Shown here one piece after another: positions 12,401 through 23,400 of a stretch of 64,000 nucleotides of DNA; the first letter of the stretch is position 1; the number at the start of each line of letters is the position of its first letter. The position numbers were made by a program, and so were the translations under genes. Origin of the DNA: Elmis aenea (lineage: Eukaryota > Arthropoda > Insecta > Coleoptera > Elmidae); the NCBI GenBank assembly GCA_947652605.1, contig OX393577.1, positions 6,944,868-7,008,867 on the forward strand, read 5' to 3'. Under the pieces are notes generated by a model. It had not been told where the DNA came from and made no database searches. It saw nothing but the letters and a program-made list of their open reading frames with translations.

Positions 12401-15400
12401 AGCTTGTGCAAGCCTTAAAATGTAGACAGGCGTATTGTCATGGAGAAGATTTACACTTTTTGTCAAATGTCCCGTCGTTTTTTGACTGTTTCGCTGAAAA
12501 TTATGATAATAGTGTGCCTTTGGGGCGGTGTTACAATTCTTGAAGTCAATCAATAGAATTTCTTTGCAGATCTCCAATTGCGACGCCCTCGATTTTCTTT
12601 GAGCTCTTTCGCTTCATGTTCGTTTCACGGAATGACAAAAGTTTCATAGTCTTGCAATTTTATCTTAATGCAAAAATTTCACAAACAATACGGTTGTGTT
12701 TCTTGTAAGACGTTTTTATTATTATGTTTTTGTTGCGTGTTTACTAACGTATTGAATTAATATTCAAAACATTATTTCTTGATAAAAAAAAGTATTTTAC
12801 TCACATTCCCAAAAGGCAACTCCAAAGCGGTGGCTTTGATACCTGGGATTCTGGTATATGGGAAAGGACCAACTTGATACATAGTGTCAACGTTACCGGT
12901 AATACCACCATCTTCGTCATAAAATGGAGTCCGAAAAGTGTTTCTTCTATCAAAGGGGAATTCCCATTTTCCTTTAAATACGGTACTAGTTGCGATAAGT
13001 ATAGAAGCGCCAGTGACATCCGCTAAAATATGATTTTAATATTTTTGAAACAATACATTCGTAAGCGTTTTTATCAGAAAAATACCTAACGTTTAATATG
13101 TGAGATCATAACTAATTTACCAACAGAAATATTAATAAATGATTATTTATTGTATTCTCTTCATTATAAGTATGTATTAAAATTATTTTTTTTGTTGGAT
13201 TATTTTAAAGTATTATGAGTAGTGACAAATATCCATCTATTTTTAATGATTCCGGTTTTAAACAACATGTTATACTACTATTTTCCCAACAGTAACATCT
13301 ATAGAAAAATGAGCTCGAGATATTTAGTTTTTCCAATATTAAATTGCATTGTTGTGGTATCCACGACCTCAAATAGTTTATAATTTTTAGAGTTCCCCAG
13401 AAGCATTCTACATGAAAAACAAATCCCAGGTGAAAAAATGTGCCCATTATTCTCATGCTGTCTACTACTAAGTAGTCTGTGGAAATATACTAGACTGAAA
13501 TTCTATAATACAATTTTAGTATTTCCTTAATAACTTTTCAAACGGGAGTTTTAGATGTCGTGTTGGAAGACACCAGAACTAACAAAATTTGTGATTATAT
13601 TTAAGCGAAACAAATTATGTTTTACTAATGTTTAAAATAAATACACAGTGAAACTATAAAAACAATTAAAGGCTGCCCAAGGTTCTCTGGTAGATAATTA
13701 CTAAACTAAATAATCTTTTTTATATAGTTTTATATATTTGTTACAAGAAATAACCGAGATATGGCAAATTTTGTAAGAATTTCCTTGTCAAAGTTTGCCA
13801 TGATTTCGTAAACAATTGATAACGAAATTTTTACAAAATTAGCCATAACTCGGTTATTTTTTGCAACAAATATACAGGGTGAGTCATTAGTGGCGGATCG
13901 GTCGATTGTGACTAAACGGTTTGAGATAGACAGTTGATTCAAACGGTATTCCATACAGTTTTTTCTCTCCAAACACGTTAAAAATATTTTTAATATACAG
14001 GGTGAGTCACCTCTCTGGAACCAATAGCAACTTTTATATTTCAAATACAACACCACATTTTTTATTTAATATTCTTGACCGCCTTCATTTTAGCTTTACA
14101 TCGATATAAAATAGTACAGGTTTTCATACGGCCTTGTCACTAAAAAAAAAAAATTCAAAATTTTTCAAGGTTTTAAGTGTTTATTTAAAAAATTCTCCTG
14201 AAGTCATTTTTCGAAGCACAGAGTTGTAATTTGGTAAGGACATGCAGAAAACATTGCTCTATTCGCTCGATACGAAAAAGTTTAAATCACGCATACAGGG
14301 TGTTCATAAATAGGTGGCAACTTTCCTGATTTTCAAAAGCTCGTAATTCAATTTTTTCAAATGCAAACCCCTGTATTTTCTTATGTCATCGAATTCGTCT
14401 TTAAGAGAGCTTCATTTTTTGTTGAGTATGTCCTATACCCAAAACTCATACTCTACGAGATATTCGACTTTTTTTCCTAATCGTTATTAAAGCAAATAGG
14501 ATGCCGTGGAAATCGAAAAAGCCGACTGTTCACTTCACTAACGTCAAACACTAGTCTTTTATTTCTTGAATTATAGCATTTCCACAATTAATTTCACTTT
14601 ACAAGCTAAAAAAATTTCTTTCATATAAACTCATGGCCAACTAGCGTTTTTATTTAAGAAAATATAAGTTTACTTCATATCTCGAAAGTCAAAGTCGCTG
14701 AAAAAATTAATTTTGTTATTAAATTAAGCATAAAACTCTGTATAAAATACCGTTATAACATTATTTTCTATTTTAATAAACAAAGAAGTTATAGCATATT
14801 TTCTAAAATAATTAAATACATATAATTTTTCGTCTGTAGTGCCAAAACGGAAAGCGATATAAATAATCTGATTACATAGGTGGTCTTTTCTCAAAAAAAT
14901 AGTTGAAGAGCCCAATATCAAATTTTCGCGAACCATTACGGTAACCGAGATACCCTGTGAAACATTCGAATTTGGTCCACCCTGTATGAGTTGTTTAACT
15001 TATTTTGGTAATATACTTGCAAACACGTTGAAAAATAAAAAACAGTTTAAATATTTGTAACTAGCGGTGTAGACAAATACCATGATTGACGATTCCACGA
15101 GGTCCACTTGCATTCGCAAAATATAAATTAATGGCTTTATGAGTATCTAATGTATTTTCGAAACTTATGGGTAGCAAGTCCACATAATAGATGTCCTGGG
15201 CAAACTGTTTAAAAGTGTTATTTAATTTTGTTTGATTATTTAAAAATATTACGCTTTTGGTACTGGTTTCGACACCTTCAGAAACTCGCTACAACAAATT
15301 TAACATAATTATAAAAATAATAATAAAGGTTGCCAAGTTATTACTTTACCGATAAATCGTGAACCAGTGTTTTAATTTGCTTCCTAAACTGTTCTCGATC

Positions 15401-18400
15401 TTTCTCTGGGGGCACACCCAGGGCTGCCGACAACTGTCTTGCTGTATTTGACTGGGATCCTTCTGTTATTACCGTTAAAAGTGTCCATACTGTATATGAC
15501 GACAATATTATATTGTATGTTGGTGCCTGTTTCGATGTCTCCTATATAAATCATTACAAATTACACAATTCTTACTTCATTGGATAGTAATCTAGTACGT
15601 CTTTTAACATTAAAAATCATGTTCATTCGAATCAATACATTTATCTATTAAATTGTTTTGTTAATTAATTAAAAACAGCTTTGTTGTGGTAAATAAGATA
15701 AGTAAATAAGACTTGCATTACATTTTAAACTGTTTCAGGTATCTAAAATCTGTTTTAATGTAGTTAATCAAATGATCACAATGGTCTTTTTTGAATTTAA
15801 GTTATCCTGTATAATTTACCGCTAATAAATTCATTGTAAACGTATTAATCGATCTGCTAATGTTGATGTCACTTTTCTGTGCTGTGTTGTGGAAATTACA
15901 TTGTACAATGGCCAACACGTACACGAACACTGAAAATAAATAGAGCGGAATTATTAACGAAAGGCTTATAACGACGCTGTAGAATTTTTATTAAATTTTT
16001 TAGCATAAAAAAACAAGACATTTAAGGACTACTGTCAATGTTCTTATACCTAAATGTGTTACCTAATACACTTTATGCCTTATTTAACTAATTTTCGTTT
16101 CAAAATTTCTTAACCATAAGTTAACATCTTTTATTGCATGAAGTTAAAAATATTATTGCCTGCTAGTTCCAACTATCCAAAGTGATAATGCATTGCTTTG
16201 GGTGTCTTTAACATTTTCAGAAAATATTAAGACCATTGCAAAACTTATTAATATTTTGCAAAAAAATATGCAAGGAATACACCCCAGGAATATTTGTTAA
16301 AATTTTGAAAAGCTGTAAAAAATTGTTTAAAGTCGTTTCCGAACAAACCAAACGTGAAAATGTATTGCTTAGGGCAGTGGTTTCCAACCTGTGCCCCCTC
16401 CTCCCCAGAGGGGTTCGAGACTATTGCAAGAGGGGCGCGCAGCTGTTACCAAAATATGATCAACAAAAAGAACTTTATTTATAAAGAATATGGTATATTG
16501 TTTTGTAGCCTATTATTATATCAGAACAGTATTTATAAAATAAGATTGTTACGAAAAGTGAGGGGGGCGCAAAAAAAAATGAAAAAGGGGGGCGGAGGTA
16601 CAAAAAGGTTGTAAACCACTGGCTTAGGGTGCCTTTAATATTTTCAGAAAATATTAAGACCATTGCAAAACTTATTTATTTGCAAAATATGCAAGGTTAC
16701 ATACACCATACACCCTTGAAATTTTCGAGATTTCGCCGTACTTCTCCCAATGTTCTTTCGATTTCGTCTGGTTCCTTCTATATAACCTCAGAAATTTTCT
16801 TAATTGCATCTGTTTTTAAGGTCCTTTTTTTGTAGTTTGAGTTTTTTTTTGATTCCTTAAGTTTGGGTGTAAACCATATACCTAGTTCTATTAAATTTAA
16901 GATGTGTTCTCTGACCATTCAATTTTCAACAACTACACAAATGATGTCCATACAGAAAATGATGTTAGACGCTTGTTCGCAAACAAACCCTATGATCTAT
17001 CGCCTAAGCCGCATACACACCGGGTTCACGAACTGTTCGCGAATTGTTCGCGAATCCGGTGTACCTGGAGTTCGCGAACAGCTCGCCAGTTCGGACAGAG
17101 TTCGCTCTTGAGGCGGTACATCAAAGGGGCTGTTCGCGAACTCGTGTCTGGCATAACCTCACTTTCTTACTGCACACGTTGTTTGTAGGGGTTTATCATA
17201 AATAAGTGCTTGGTGACATATTTATTCACAAAACGCAAACCCTTTACAAAGTGTTTTGAAGCTGTTATGAACACAATAATGTTTTGATACGGACGGGTTT
17301 GCGAACCTGGTTTGGACAGGAGTTCACAAACTGAGTACGCGAACCGAGTGCGCGAACCGTGTTCGCGAACAGAGTTTGCGAACTTATTTTGGTCAGTACG
17401 CGGCTTTAAGAGCGAACTTTTTTCGAACTAACGAGCTGCTCGCGAACTGTTCGCAATCAATTCGCGAACTCGCATCTACACCAGCTTCGCACATTGTTCG
17501 CGATCTGTTCACTTAACTGTTCTAGAACAGCTCGCGATCTTGGTCTGTACGCGGCCTGCTTTTCGGAGTTTAGAGGGCTGATGCGGCACACTGGCAATCA
17601 TGGAGAATTGTTTTAACTTTTAACAGCTGAGGATATAGTTGGCTTGGCTTTATTGCCATCTTCAATTTTACTTTGAACATCAGTGTTTTTTCGGTAACAA
17701 CTAGGCTTTTTTTAATGCTAAGCAGAGCTCCTTTCGCATTGAAATTCCTTTTACCAGCGGTAAATTGTAGCCAAAGAAGGCGCTTGTTCACTAAAAGCTA
17801 AATCCAAACTGTCTGTGCTTATAATTAAATTCTTTTTAAATTCGTAATAGAACATAATTCGAAAAACTCTCGTGTTCACCTTTTTAAACTTCTGCACTAC
17901 TTCCACTATTTTAAGAAATAATTAAAACAAGTTCTAATCAACCTAACTTTCATAATCATACCTCCAATGATAGGTGAAGAGCTAAATAATATGATGGTGC
18001 GGATTTTGTTTTTGACGGAAACTAGTTTTTTTATTTTTATTTTCAATAAATGCAGCTTGGCCTTTGTGTTATATTTCATAACGTTTCATAAGATTAGTTT
18101 TGGTATTTCCTACACATTTTAAGACGTATTCCAAACAGAACTGTAGAAATTCTTATCTGTTTGTCTGGTTAAGGCGCTTGTAAGAAATTTTTCAGTATTA
18201 ATTCATTTACCTTGTGATATACTTTCTTGCCTAACACGAGTTATGAATTATAATGAGAGAAACTAACGGAAACTATTAAAACACTCATAATTTATGAAGT
18301 TATAAGGCAATTTAAAATTAAGGAATGCGTGTTTTGTTTTAAGCATTTTGTTTTGTTGGCGATATCTGGACGACCTTGACTAATGCTCGATCCAGAAATT

Positions 18401-18482
18401 CATAAGCAAATATATGTAATGTAAATACGTACTAAAGTGTAATTAACAATAAAATGTACTTACACATTTTGTTTAATGCCAT
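9284..18482 (-). CDS. Secreted serpin (Spn77Ba/Spn28Dc-like), seven coding exons, 3' end missing
   Basis: A serine-protease-inhibitor-fold protein, probably extracellular. Coding exons on the minus strand in order: 18464-18482, 15820-15929, 15350-15541, 15081-15288, 12805-13022, 10890-11096, 9284-9422. All borders are AG/GT, and the phases join without a stop to give about 364 residues. The first 17 residues form a signal peptide (MALNKMLFVYVLAIVQC). Serpin landmarks follow in order: INTFTMNLL, NIILSSYTVWTLL, FKGKWEFPFD, ATALELPFGN, MSMVFILPN, HISIPRFKI, LGITDVF and IEVSEEGT. The last ones are the breach/hinge region, so the missing exon should carry the scissile loop and the FxADxPF-type C-terminus. 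The hinge after EEGT reads VNADSP rather than small alanines, so inhibition is doubtful. The closest subgroup is an inference from memory. Introns carry several transposons. Confidence 0.92.
9531..10630. mobile_element. Foldback element in serpin intron 6, built of three copies of one module
   Basis: The ends are inverted copies of AGGGAAAGTCACGATATGTTG with arms of about 320 bp (9531-9850 against 10310-10630). A third copy of the same module lies between them in the left-arm orientation (about 9958-10222). Each module carries GCGATCGCGTTGGC(T/C)ATGAAACC, CATCCTTTGCAAGTAAAAT and CGGTTCC(G/A)GAGAAAAACG. A single right-arm-type copy recurs at about 46330-46655. No transposase is present. Open frames here arise from the arms. 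Confidence 0.75.
10890..11096 (-). CDS. Serpin exon 6
   Basis: Acceptor ATTACAG, 69 whole codons, donor GTAATG. It begins TKRMSMVFILPN and ends NLIQVLLE, with the conserved IPRFKI strand. Confidence 0.93.
11932..12266. repeat. Two-copy tandem duplication, period about 172 bp, in serpin intron 5
   Basis: Copy one starts with CACATTTGTGTTTCACTTGT at 11932 and copy two with the same bases at 12104. Both run through ACTGACTTTTCTT, CATAAAAATATCTG and TTTTGAGTCAAAATGCTTCA with scattered differences. Confidence 0.85.
12805..13022 (-). CDS. Serpin exon 5
   Basis: Acceptor TTTTAG, 218 bases, donor GTGAGT. It encodes ASILIATSTVFKGKWEFPFD through IKATALELPFGN, the central serpin core with the conserved FKGxW motif. 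An overlapping frame on the same strand is a shadow. Confidence 0.93.
13735..14290. mobile_element. Cluster of MITE fragments in serpin intron 4
   Basis: A short inverted repeat occupies about 13738-13868, with arms containing AATAACCGAGATATGGC and its inverse GCCATAACTCGGTTATT. Immediately after it, two direct copies of the terminus ATATACAGGGTGAGTCA occur at about 13870 and 13996. This looks like nested or truncated TA-flanked elements whose right ends I cannot assign. Confidence 0.5.
14296..14984. mobile_element. TA-flanked element; right end of the 49479-51564 family
   Basis: The right-hand 150 bases, from GTCTGTAGTGCCAAAA to TTTGGTCCACCCTG-TA, match the right end of the element ending at 51564. 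The left end CAGGGTGTTCATAAATAGG shares only the first seven bases with the inverse of the right end, so the copy may be a composite of two families. TA lies outside both ends. Confidence 0.55.
15081..15288 (-). CDS. Serpin exon 4
   Basis: Acceptor TTGTAG, 208 bases starting in phase 0 and ending one base into a codon, donor GTATTTG. It includes SVIFLNNQTKLN, the serpin 's2A' strand region, and AINLYFANASGPRGIVNH. Confidence 0.9.
15350..15541 (-). CDS. Serpin exon 3
   Basis: Acceptor ATATAG, 64 whole codons, donor GTAAAG. It encodes the N-terminal strand and helix B region (NIILSSYTVWTLL, EGSQSNTARQL), matching the serpin NIVLSPxSVWxLLxLxxEGxxGxT pattern. Confidence 0.92.
15820..15929 (-). 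CDS. Serpin exon 2
   Basis: Acceptor TTTTCAG, 110 bases entering with two bases of a split codon, donor GTAAAT. It encodes the rest of the signal peptide and helix A (FVYVLAIVQC to INTFTMNLLA). Confidence 0.88.
16191..16730. repeat. Direct duplication of about 171 bp, second copy split by a hAT MITE
   Basis: TTTCAGAAAATATTAAGACC, followed at once by ATTGCAAAACTTATT, occurs near 16218 and again near 16643. Each is preceded by a TTGCTT(T/A)GGGTG block. If the 247-bp MITE and one target copy are removed, the period is about 171 bp. Confidence 0.75.
16375..16621. mobile_element. hAT MITE with perfect 8-bp target duplication
   Basis: Ends are CAGTGGTTTCCAACCTGTG and the inverse of CAGTGGTTTACAACC. 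The 8-bp GCTTAGGG occurs exactly on both sides (16367-16374 and 16622-16629). Subterminal C-rich and G-rich blocks (TGCCCCCTCCTCCCC and GGGGGGCG) are typical of this kind of hAT MITE. The intact target duplication suggests a fairly recent insertion into serpin intron 1. Confidence 0.92.
17006..17557. mobile_element. Inverted-repeat element(s) packed with TTCGCGAA palindromes
   Basis: The left end AAGCCGCATACACACCGGG pairs with an inverse near 17390-17407 (GGTCAGTACGCGGCTT). A further inverse lies at 17541-17557 (TGGTCTGTACGCGGCCT), so two related elements or a tail duplication are present. At least six copies of the 8-bp palindrome TTCGCGAA, usually as GTTCGCGAAC, occur in both halves. I cannot name the superfamily from the ends alone and saw no clear target duplication. 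Confidence 0.6.
18464..18482 (-). CDS. Serpin exon 1 (start codon, signal peptide start)
   Basis: ATG at 18482 in the context CCAATTATGG gives MALNKM plus one base, then the donor GTAAGTAC. The leftover T joins TG of the next exon to make leucine, completing a hydrophobic signal peptide. The 5' UTR continues toward higher coordinates; I see no certain TATA box or initiator. Confidence 0.8.
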
Positions 18483-18489
18483 AATTGGT

Positions 18490-20050
18490 AGTTAACAATA
18501 ATAACTTCAATACTTATTTATGAGCTGCTGTTGTCCATCTGCACTACAACCTAGTGGATTATACTATTGCCTTATTTATTCGCTATCAAGAAGACAGCTG
18601 TATCAAACCAGTCGATTATTAATTTTAATTTTATGAAGCACTTAACAAACTGTACAAACGACTACGCAGTTTAATATGAAATAAGAAAGAGATTACTGTT
18701 TCAAGTCAACAATACTAATACTACAGACGATAACTATCATAAAATAAGAAAATTTGTGCCTAAAAAAAGGGGGAATTCCAACTCGTTTTGTATTATCATA
18801 GATAACCCCTGAATGTTCACAATTATTACGAATCATAAGTGACATGAAAAATTCCCATTTGATAGTCAAATGATTTATTAGTGTGTTTAATTAGCCATCT
18901 TTTTCAAACCCATGAAAAGTATATACAGCCCTGGCCAAACGTATTGAAAACCCTTGCACTGTTACACATTCGGCGAAAACTATTCAAAATTAACAACATC
19001 TTAAATACGCTAAGATTCACGACTGATGCCAATATTTTTACTGCAAAGATATATGAAAATGAAGGCTACCAATGATTTCAAAAATAATTGTAGTAAAATA
19101 CACAGTAAAAGTTAATTTTAGACAGATTATAAAATTGGTGTAAAAAAAAATTTCATTTAATTTTAATATCGCATGTATAAGCAAACCGTATAAATAACGG
19201 TGGTTTAGACTTCTATTCTATACAGAGTGTTTTAAAACTAAACTGGAAAATTTCTGATGTAATTGCAAAACTTAGAAACTTAGAACACGTCCATAACATG
19301 TTTTTTTAAAAGAAGCACAAGGGTTTCAGTTCACACAAGGGTATCCAGTTCATACGTTTTTTTCATGATGGAAGGATTAAAGTCAACAGAATTATTCATT
19401 AATAAATGTAATATTTAAAAAGTTTCCAATAAAATTATTTAAATAAATCAAAGAGGGTGGGTTTTAATTGATTTAATTGATCAAGTTAAAATGATTGTTT
19501 ATTGCCAATTTTACGAAATGATCTTCAGTAGGTGTATAATAAAATAAATAAAACTACTGATTAAAAATATAAAATCTTAAAACCAACATAGATGTTGCCC
19601 TGTTTATTTGGTTGGGGATCTCGCTGGTTGCAATTGGGGGCTGTACCGCCACCTTAACGTAGAGGGATGAACTAGCGCTATTTGACGTGATGTAAATCTA
19701 AACTATTATCTTTAAATGTAGTAATTTTTTTAAATAAAATATAAATTTATTGTGAATTTCATGAAATTAAAAAGTAAAATACAACATTTATTATCTTTAA
19801 ATCGTGGTTAACAGGTTTTCTTTTTTACCGTACAGATTCCAACATTATTACTCTTGTGTGTAGGTTGCTGTACGAGATTACAAGATGTTGGTTAGTAGGT
19901 TCTATAAATATAAATGATTATAGATGTCAGGTATACAAAGAGGGAAAACACAATTTACAAATTTAAAACTTTTATTTCAGTACCTAATCTTAATTGTAAA
20001 TTAATGAACTAGTAAAAATATCTTTATGTCACAAAAGTAAACTTTCAACT
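18490..20050. other. Intergenic DNA upstream of the serpin
   Basis: This holds the serpin 5' UTR and promoter just right of 18482, read on the minus strand. Beyond that it is AT-rich sequence without recognisable genes, apart from the possible Tc1-like remnant listed separately. Confidence 0.4.
18926..19368. mobile_element. Possible Tc1-like remnant
   Basis: The left side reads TA-CAGCCCTGGCCAAACGTA, a Tc1-style end, followed by TTGAAAACCCTTG. An imperfect inverse (CAAGGGTATCCAGTTCATACG) occurs near 19335-19358. No transposase is visible, and the right border is uncertain. Confidence 0.3.
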
Positions 20051-20055
20051 GAATA

Positions 20056-20460
20056 GCCACATAGTTAAGTCACATTTTATCTCAAAATGTAATTAATATC
20101 GTGAAACGCAAAAAGGCTTTTGTTATATTTATATTTACTAAGTGAAAGAGAAAAATAGGGCAATGATTATAGCCTTTGCACGTTTTCCATATTTCACGAA
20201 AAATTAAAAAACGTATTTAAGGGCTAATATTGATTAATTTGGTCATAAATTACGTGTAGGTATAATGTTTGAAGTAATTTGCTTTAGTTTTAAAAATAGA
20301 AAAGGTCTGTTTTTTCTGGAATTTAGAGCAAATATTTTTTTCACTAGTTAATAATATTTTCCTTTTCAGTTTCTTCCGTTTGATGCACCACAGACTTTGG
20401 AGCTCCAAAAAAGGAGAAAAAAGAAGGAATCCATACATTATTGGCCAAAATTTGAGTCGA
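20056..20460. repeat. Left flank copy of the satellite locus
   Basis: Starts GCCACATAGTTAAGTCA and matches 40026-40452 nearly base for base over about 400 bp. It contains a diverged satellite monomer in inverted orientation (about 20169-20310: TAGCCTTTGCAC, CACGAAAAATTAAA, TATTTAAGGGCTAA, TTAATTTGGTCATAAAT, TTTGCTTTAGTTTTAA). Next comes an exon-like module with acceptor TTTTCCTTTTCAG at 20369. The similarity runs to TTTGAGTCGATTT, where the satellite begins. The donor GTGAGT present in the right copy is altered here. Confidence 0.88.
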
Positions 20461-23400
20461 TTTGCACTTTTCTCGACAAAAAAATCGATTTTCTTAAAAC
20501 TAATGCAAATCACTTTAAACTTCGTATACACGTTATTTATAGCCAAATTAAGGATTATTAGTCCTTAAATAGGATATTTAATTTTTGGTGAAAAATGGGA
20601 AAAGTACAAAGACTATAGTCTTTGCACTTTTCTCGACAAAAAAATCGATTTTCTTAAAACTTATGCAAATCGCTTTAAACTTCGCATACACGTTATTTAT
20701 AGCCAAATTAAGGATTGTTAGTCCTTAAATAGAATATTTAATTTTTGGTGAAAAACGGGAAAAGTTCAAAGACTATATTCTTTGCACTTTTTTCGACAAA
20801 AAAATCGATTTTCTTAAAACTAATGCAAATCGCTTTAAACTTCGCATACACGTTATTTATAGCCAAATTAAGGATTGTTAGTCCTTAAATAGGATATTTA
20901 ATTTTTGGTGAAAAATGGGAAAAGTACAAAGACTATAGTCTTTGCACTTTTTTCGACAAAAAAATCGATTTTCTTAAAACTTATGCAAATCGCTTTAAAC
21001 TTCGCATACACGTTATTTATAGCCAAATTAAGGATTGTTAGTCCTTAAATAGAATATTTAATTTTTGGTGAAATATGGGAAAAGTACAAAGACTATAGTC
21101 TTTGCACTTTTTTCGACAAAAAAATCGATTTTCTTAAAACTAATGCAAATCGCTTTAAACTTCGCATACACGTTATTTATAGCCAAATTAAGGATTGTTA
21201 GTCCTTAAATAGGGTATTTAATTTTTGGTGAAAAATGGGAAAAGTACAAAGACTATAGTCTTTGCACTTTTTTCGACAAAAAAATCGATTTTCTTAAAAC
21301 TAATGCAAATCGCTTTAAACTTCGCATACACCTTATTTATAGCCAAATTAAGGATTGTTAGTCCTTAAATAGGATATTTAATTTTTGGTGAAAAATGGGA
21401 AAAGTACAAAGACTATAGTCTTTGCACTTTTTTCGACAAAAAAATCGATTTTCTTAAAACTAATGCAAATCGCTTTAAACTTCGCATACACGTTATTTAT
21501 AGCCAAATTAAGGATTGTTAGTCCTTAAATAGAATATTTAATTTTTGGTGAAAAATGGGAAAAGTACAAAGACTATAGTCTTTGCACTTTTTTCGACAAA
21601 AAAATCGATTTTCTTAAAACTAATGCAAATCGCTTTAAACTTCGCATACACGTTATTTATAGCCAAATTAAGGATTGTTGGTCCTTAAATATGATATTTA
21701 ATTTTTGGTGAAATGTGGGAAAAGTACAAAGACTATAGTCTTTGCACTTTTTTCGACAAAAAAATCGATTTTCTTAAAACTAATGCAAATCGCTTTAAAC
21801 TTCGCATACACGTTATTTATAGCCAAATTAAAGATTGTTGGTCCTTAAATATGATATTTAATTTTTGGTGAAATGTGGGAAAAGTACAAAGACTATAGTC
21901 TTTGCACTTTTTTCGACAAAAAAATCGATTTTCTTAAAACTAATGCAAATCGCTTTAAACTTCGCATACACGTTATTTATAGCCAAATTAAGGATTGTTA
22001 GTCCTTAAATAGGATATTTAATTTTTGGTGAAAAATGGGAAAAGTACAAAGACTATAGTCTTTGCACTTTTCTCGACAAAAAAATCGATTTTCTTAAAAC
22101 TTATGCAAATCGCTTTAAACTTCGCATACACGTTATTTATAGCCAAATTAAGGATTGTTAGTCCTTAAATAGGATATTTAATTTTTGGTGAAATATGGGA
22201 AAAGTACAAAGACTATAGTCTTTGCACTTTTTTCGACAAAAAAATCGATTTTCTTAAAACTAATGCAAATCGCTTTAAACTTCGCATACACGTTATTTAT
22301 AGCCAAATTAAGGATTGTTAGTCCTTAAATAGAATATTTAATTTTTGGTGAAATATGGGAAAAGTTCAAAGACTATAGTCTTTGCACTTTTTTCGACAAA
22401 AAAATCGATTTTCTTAAAACTAATGCAAATCGCTTTAAACTTCGCATACACGTTATTTATAGCCAAATTAAGGATTGTTGGTCCTTAAATATGATATTTA
22501 ATTTTTGGTGAAATGTGGGAAAAGTACAAAGACTATAGTCTTTGCACTTTTTTCGACAAAAAAATCGATTTTCTTAAAACTAATGCAAATCGCTTTAAAC
22601 TTCGCATACACGTTATTTATAGCCAAATTAAGGATTGTTATAGTCTTTGCACTTTTTTCGACAAAAAAATCGATTTTCTTAAAACTAATGCAAATCGCTT
22701 TAAACTTCGCATACACGTTATTTATAGCCAAATTAAGGATTGTTAGTCCTTAAATAGGATATTTAATTTTTGGTGAAAAATGGGAAAAGTACAAAGACTA
22801 TAGTCTTTGCACTTTTCTCGACAAAAAAATCGATTTTCTTAAAACTTATGCAAATCGCTTTAAACTTCGCATACACGTTATTTATAGCCAAATTAAGGAT
22901 TGTTAGTCCTTAAATAGGATATTTAATTTTTGGTGAAAAGTGGGAAAAGTACAAAGACTATAGTCTTTGCACTTTTTTCGACAAAAAAATCGATTTTCTT
23001 AAAACTAATGCAAATCGCTTTAAACTTCGCATACACGTTATTTATAGCCAAATTAAGGATTGTTAGTCCTTAAATAGGATATTTAATTTTTGGTGAAAAA
23101 TGGGAAAAGTACAAAGACTATAGTCTTTGCACTTTTCTCGACAAAAAAATCGATTTTCTTAAAACTTATGCAAATCGCTTTAAACTTCGTATACACGTTA
23201 TTTATAGCCAAATTAAGGATTATTAGTCCTTAAATAGGATATTTAATTTTTGGTGAAAAATGGGAAAAGTACAAAGACTATAGTCTTTGCACTTTTCTCG
23301 ACAAAAAAATCGATTTTCTTAAAACTAATGCAAATCGCTTTAAACTTCGCATACACGTTATTTATAGCCAAATTAAGGATTATTAGTCCTTAAATAGGAT

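Noticed and set aside
17570..17791. 73-codon minus-strand frame at the border of the TTCGCGAA element
   Set aside because: No recognisable domain and no splice context compatible with the serpin, whose intron it occupies.
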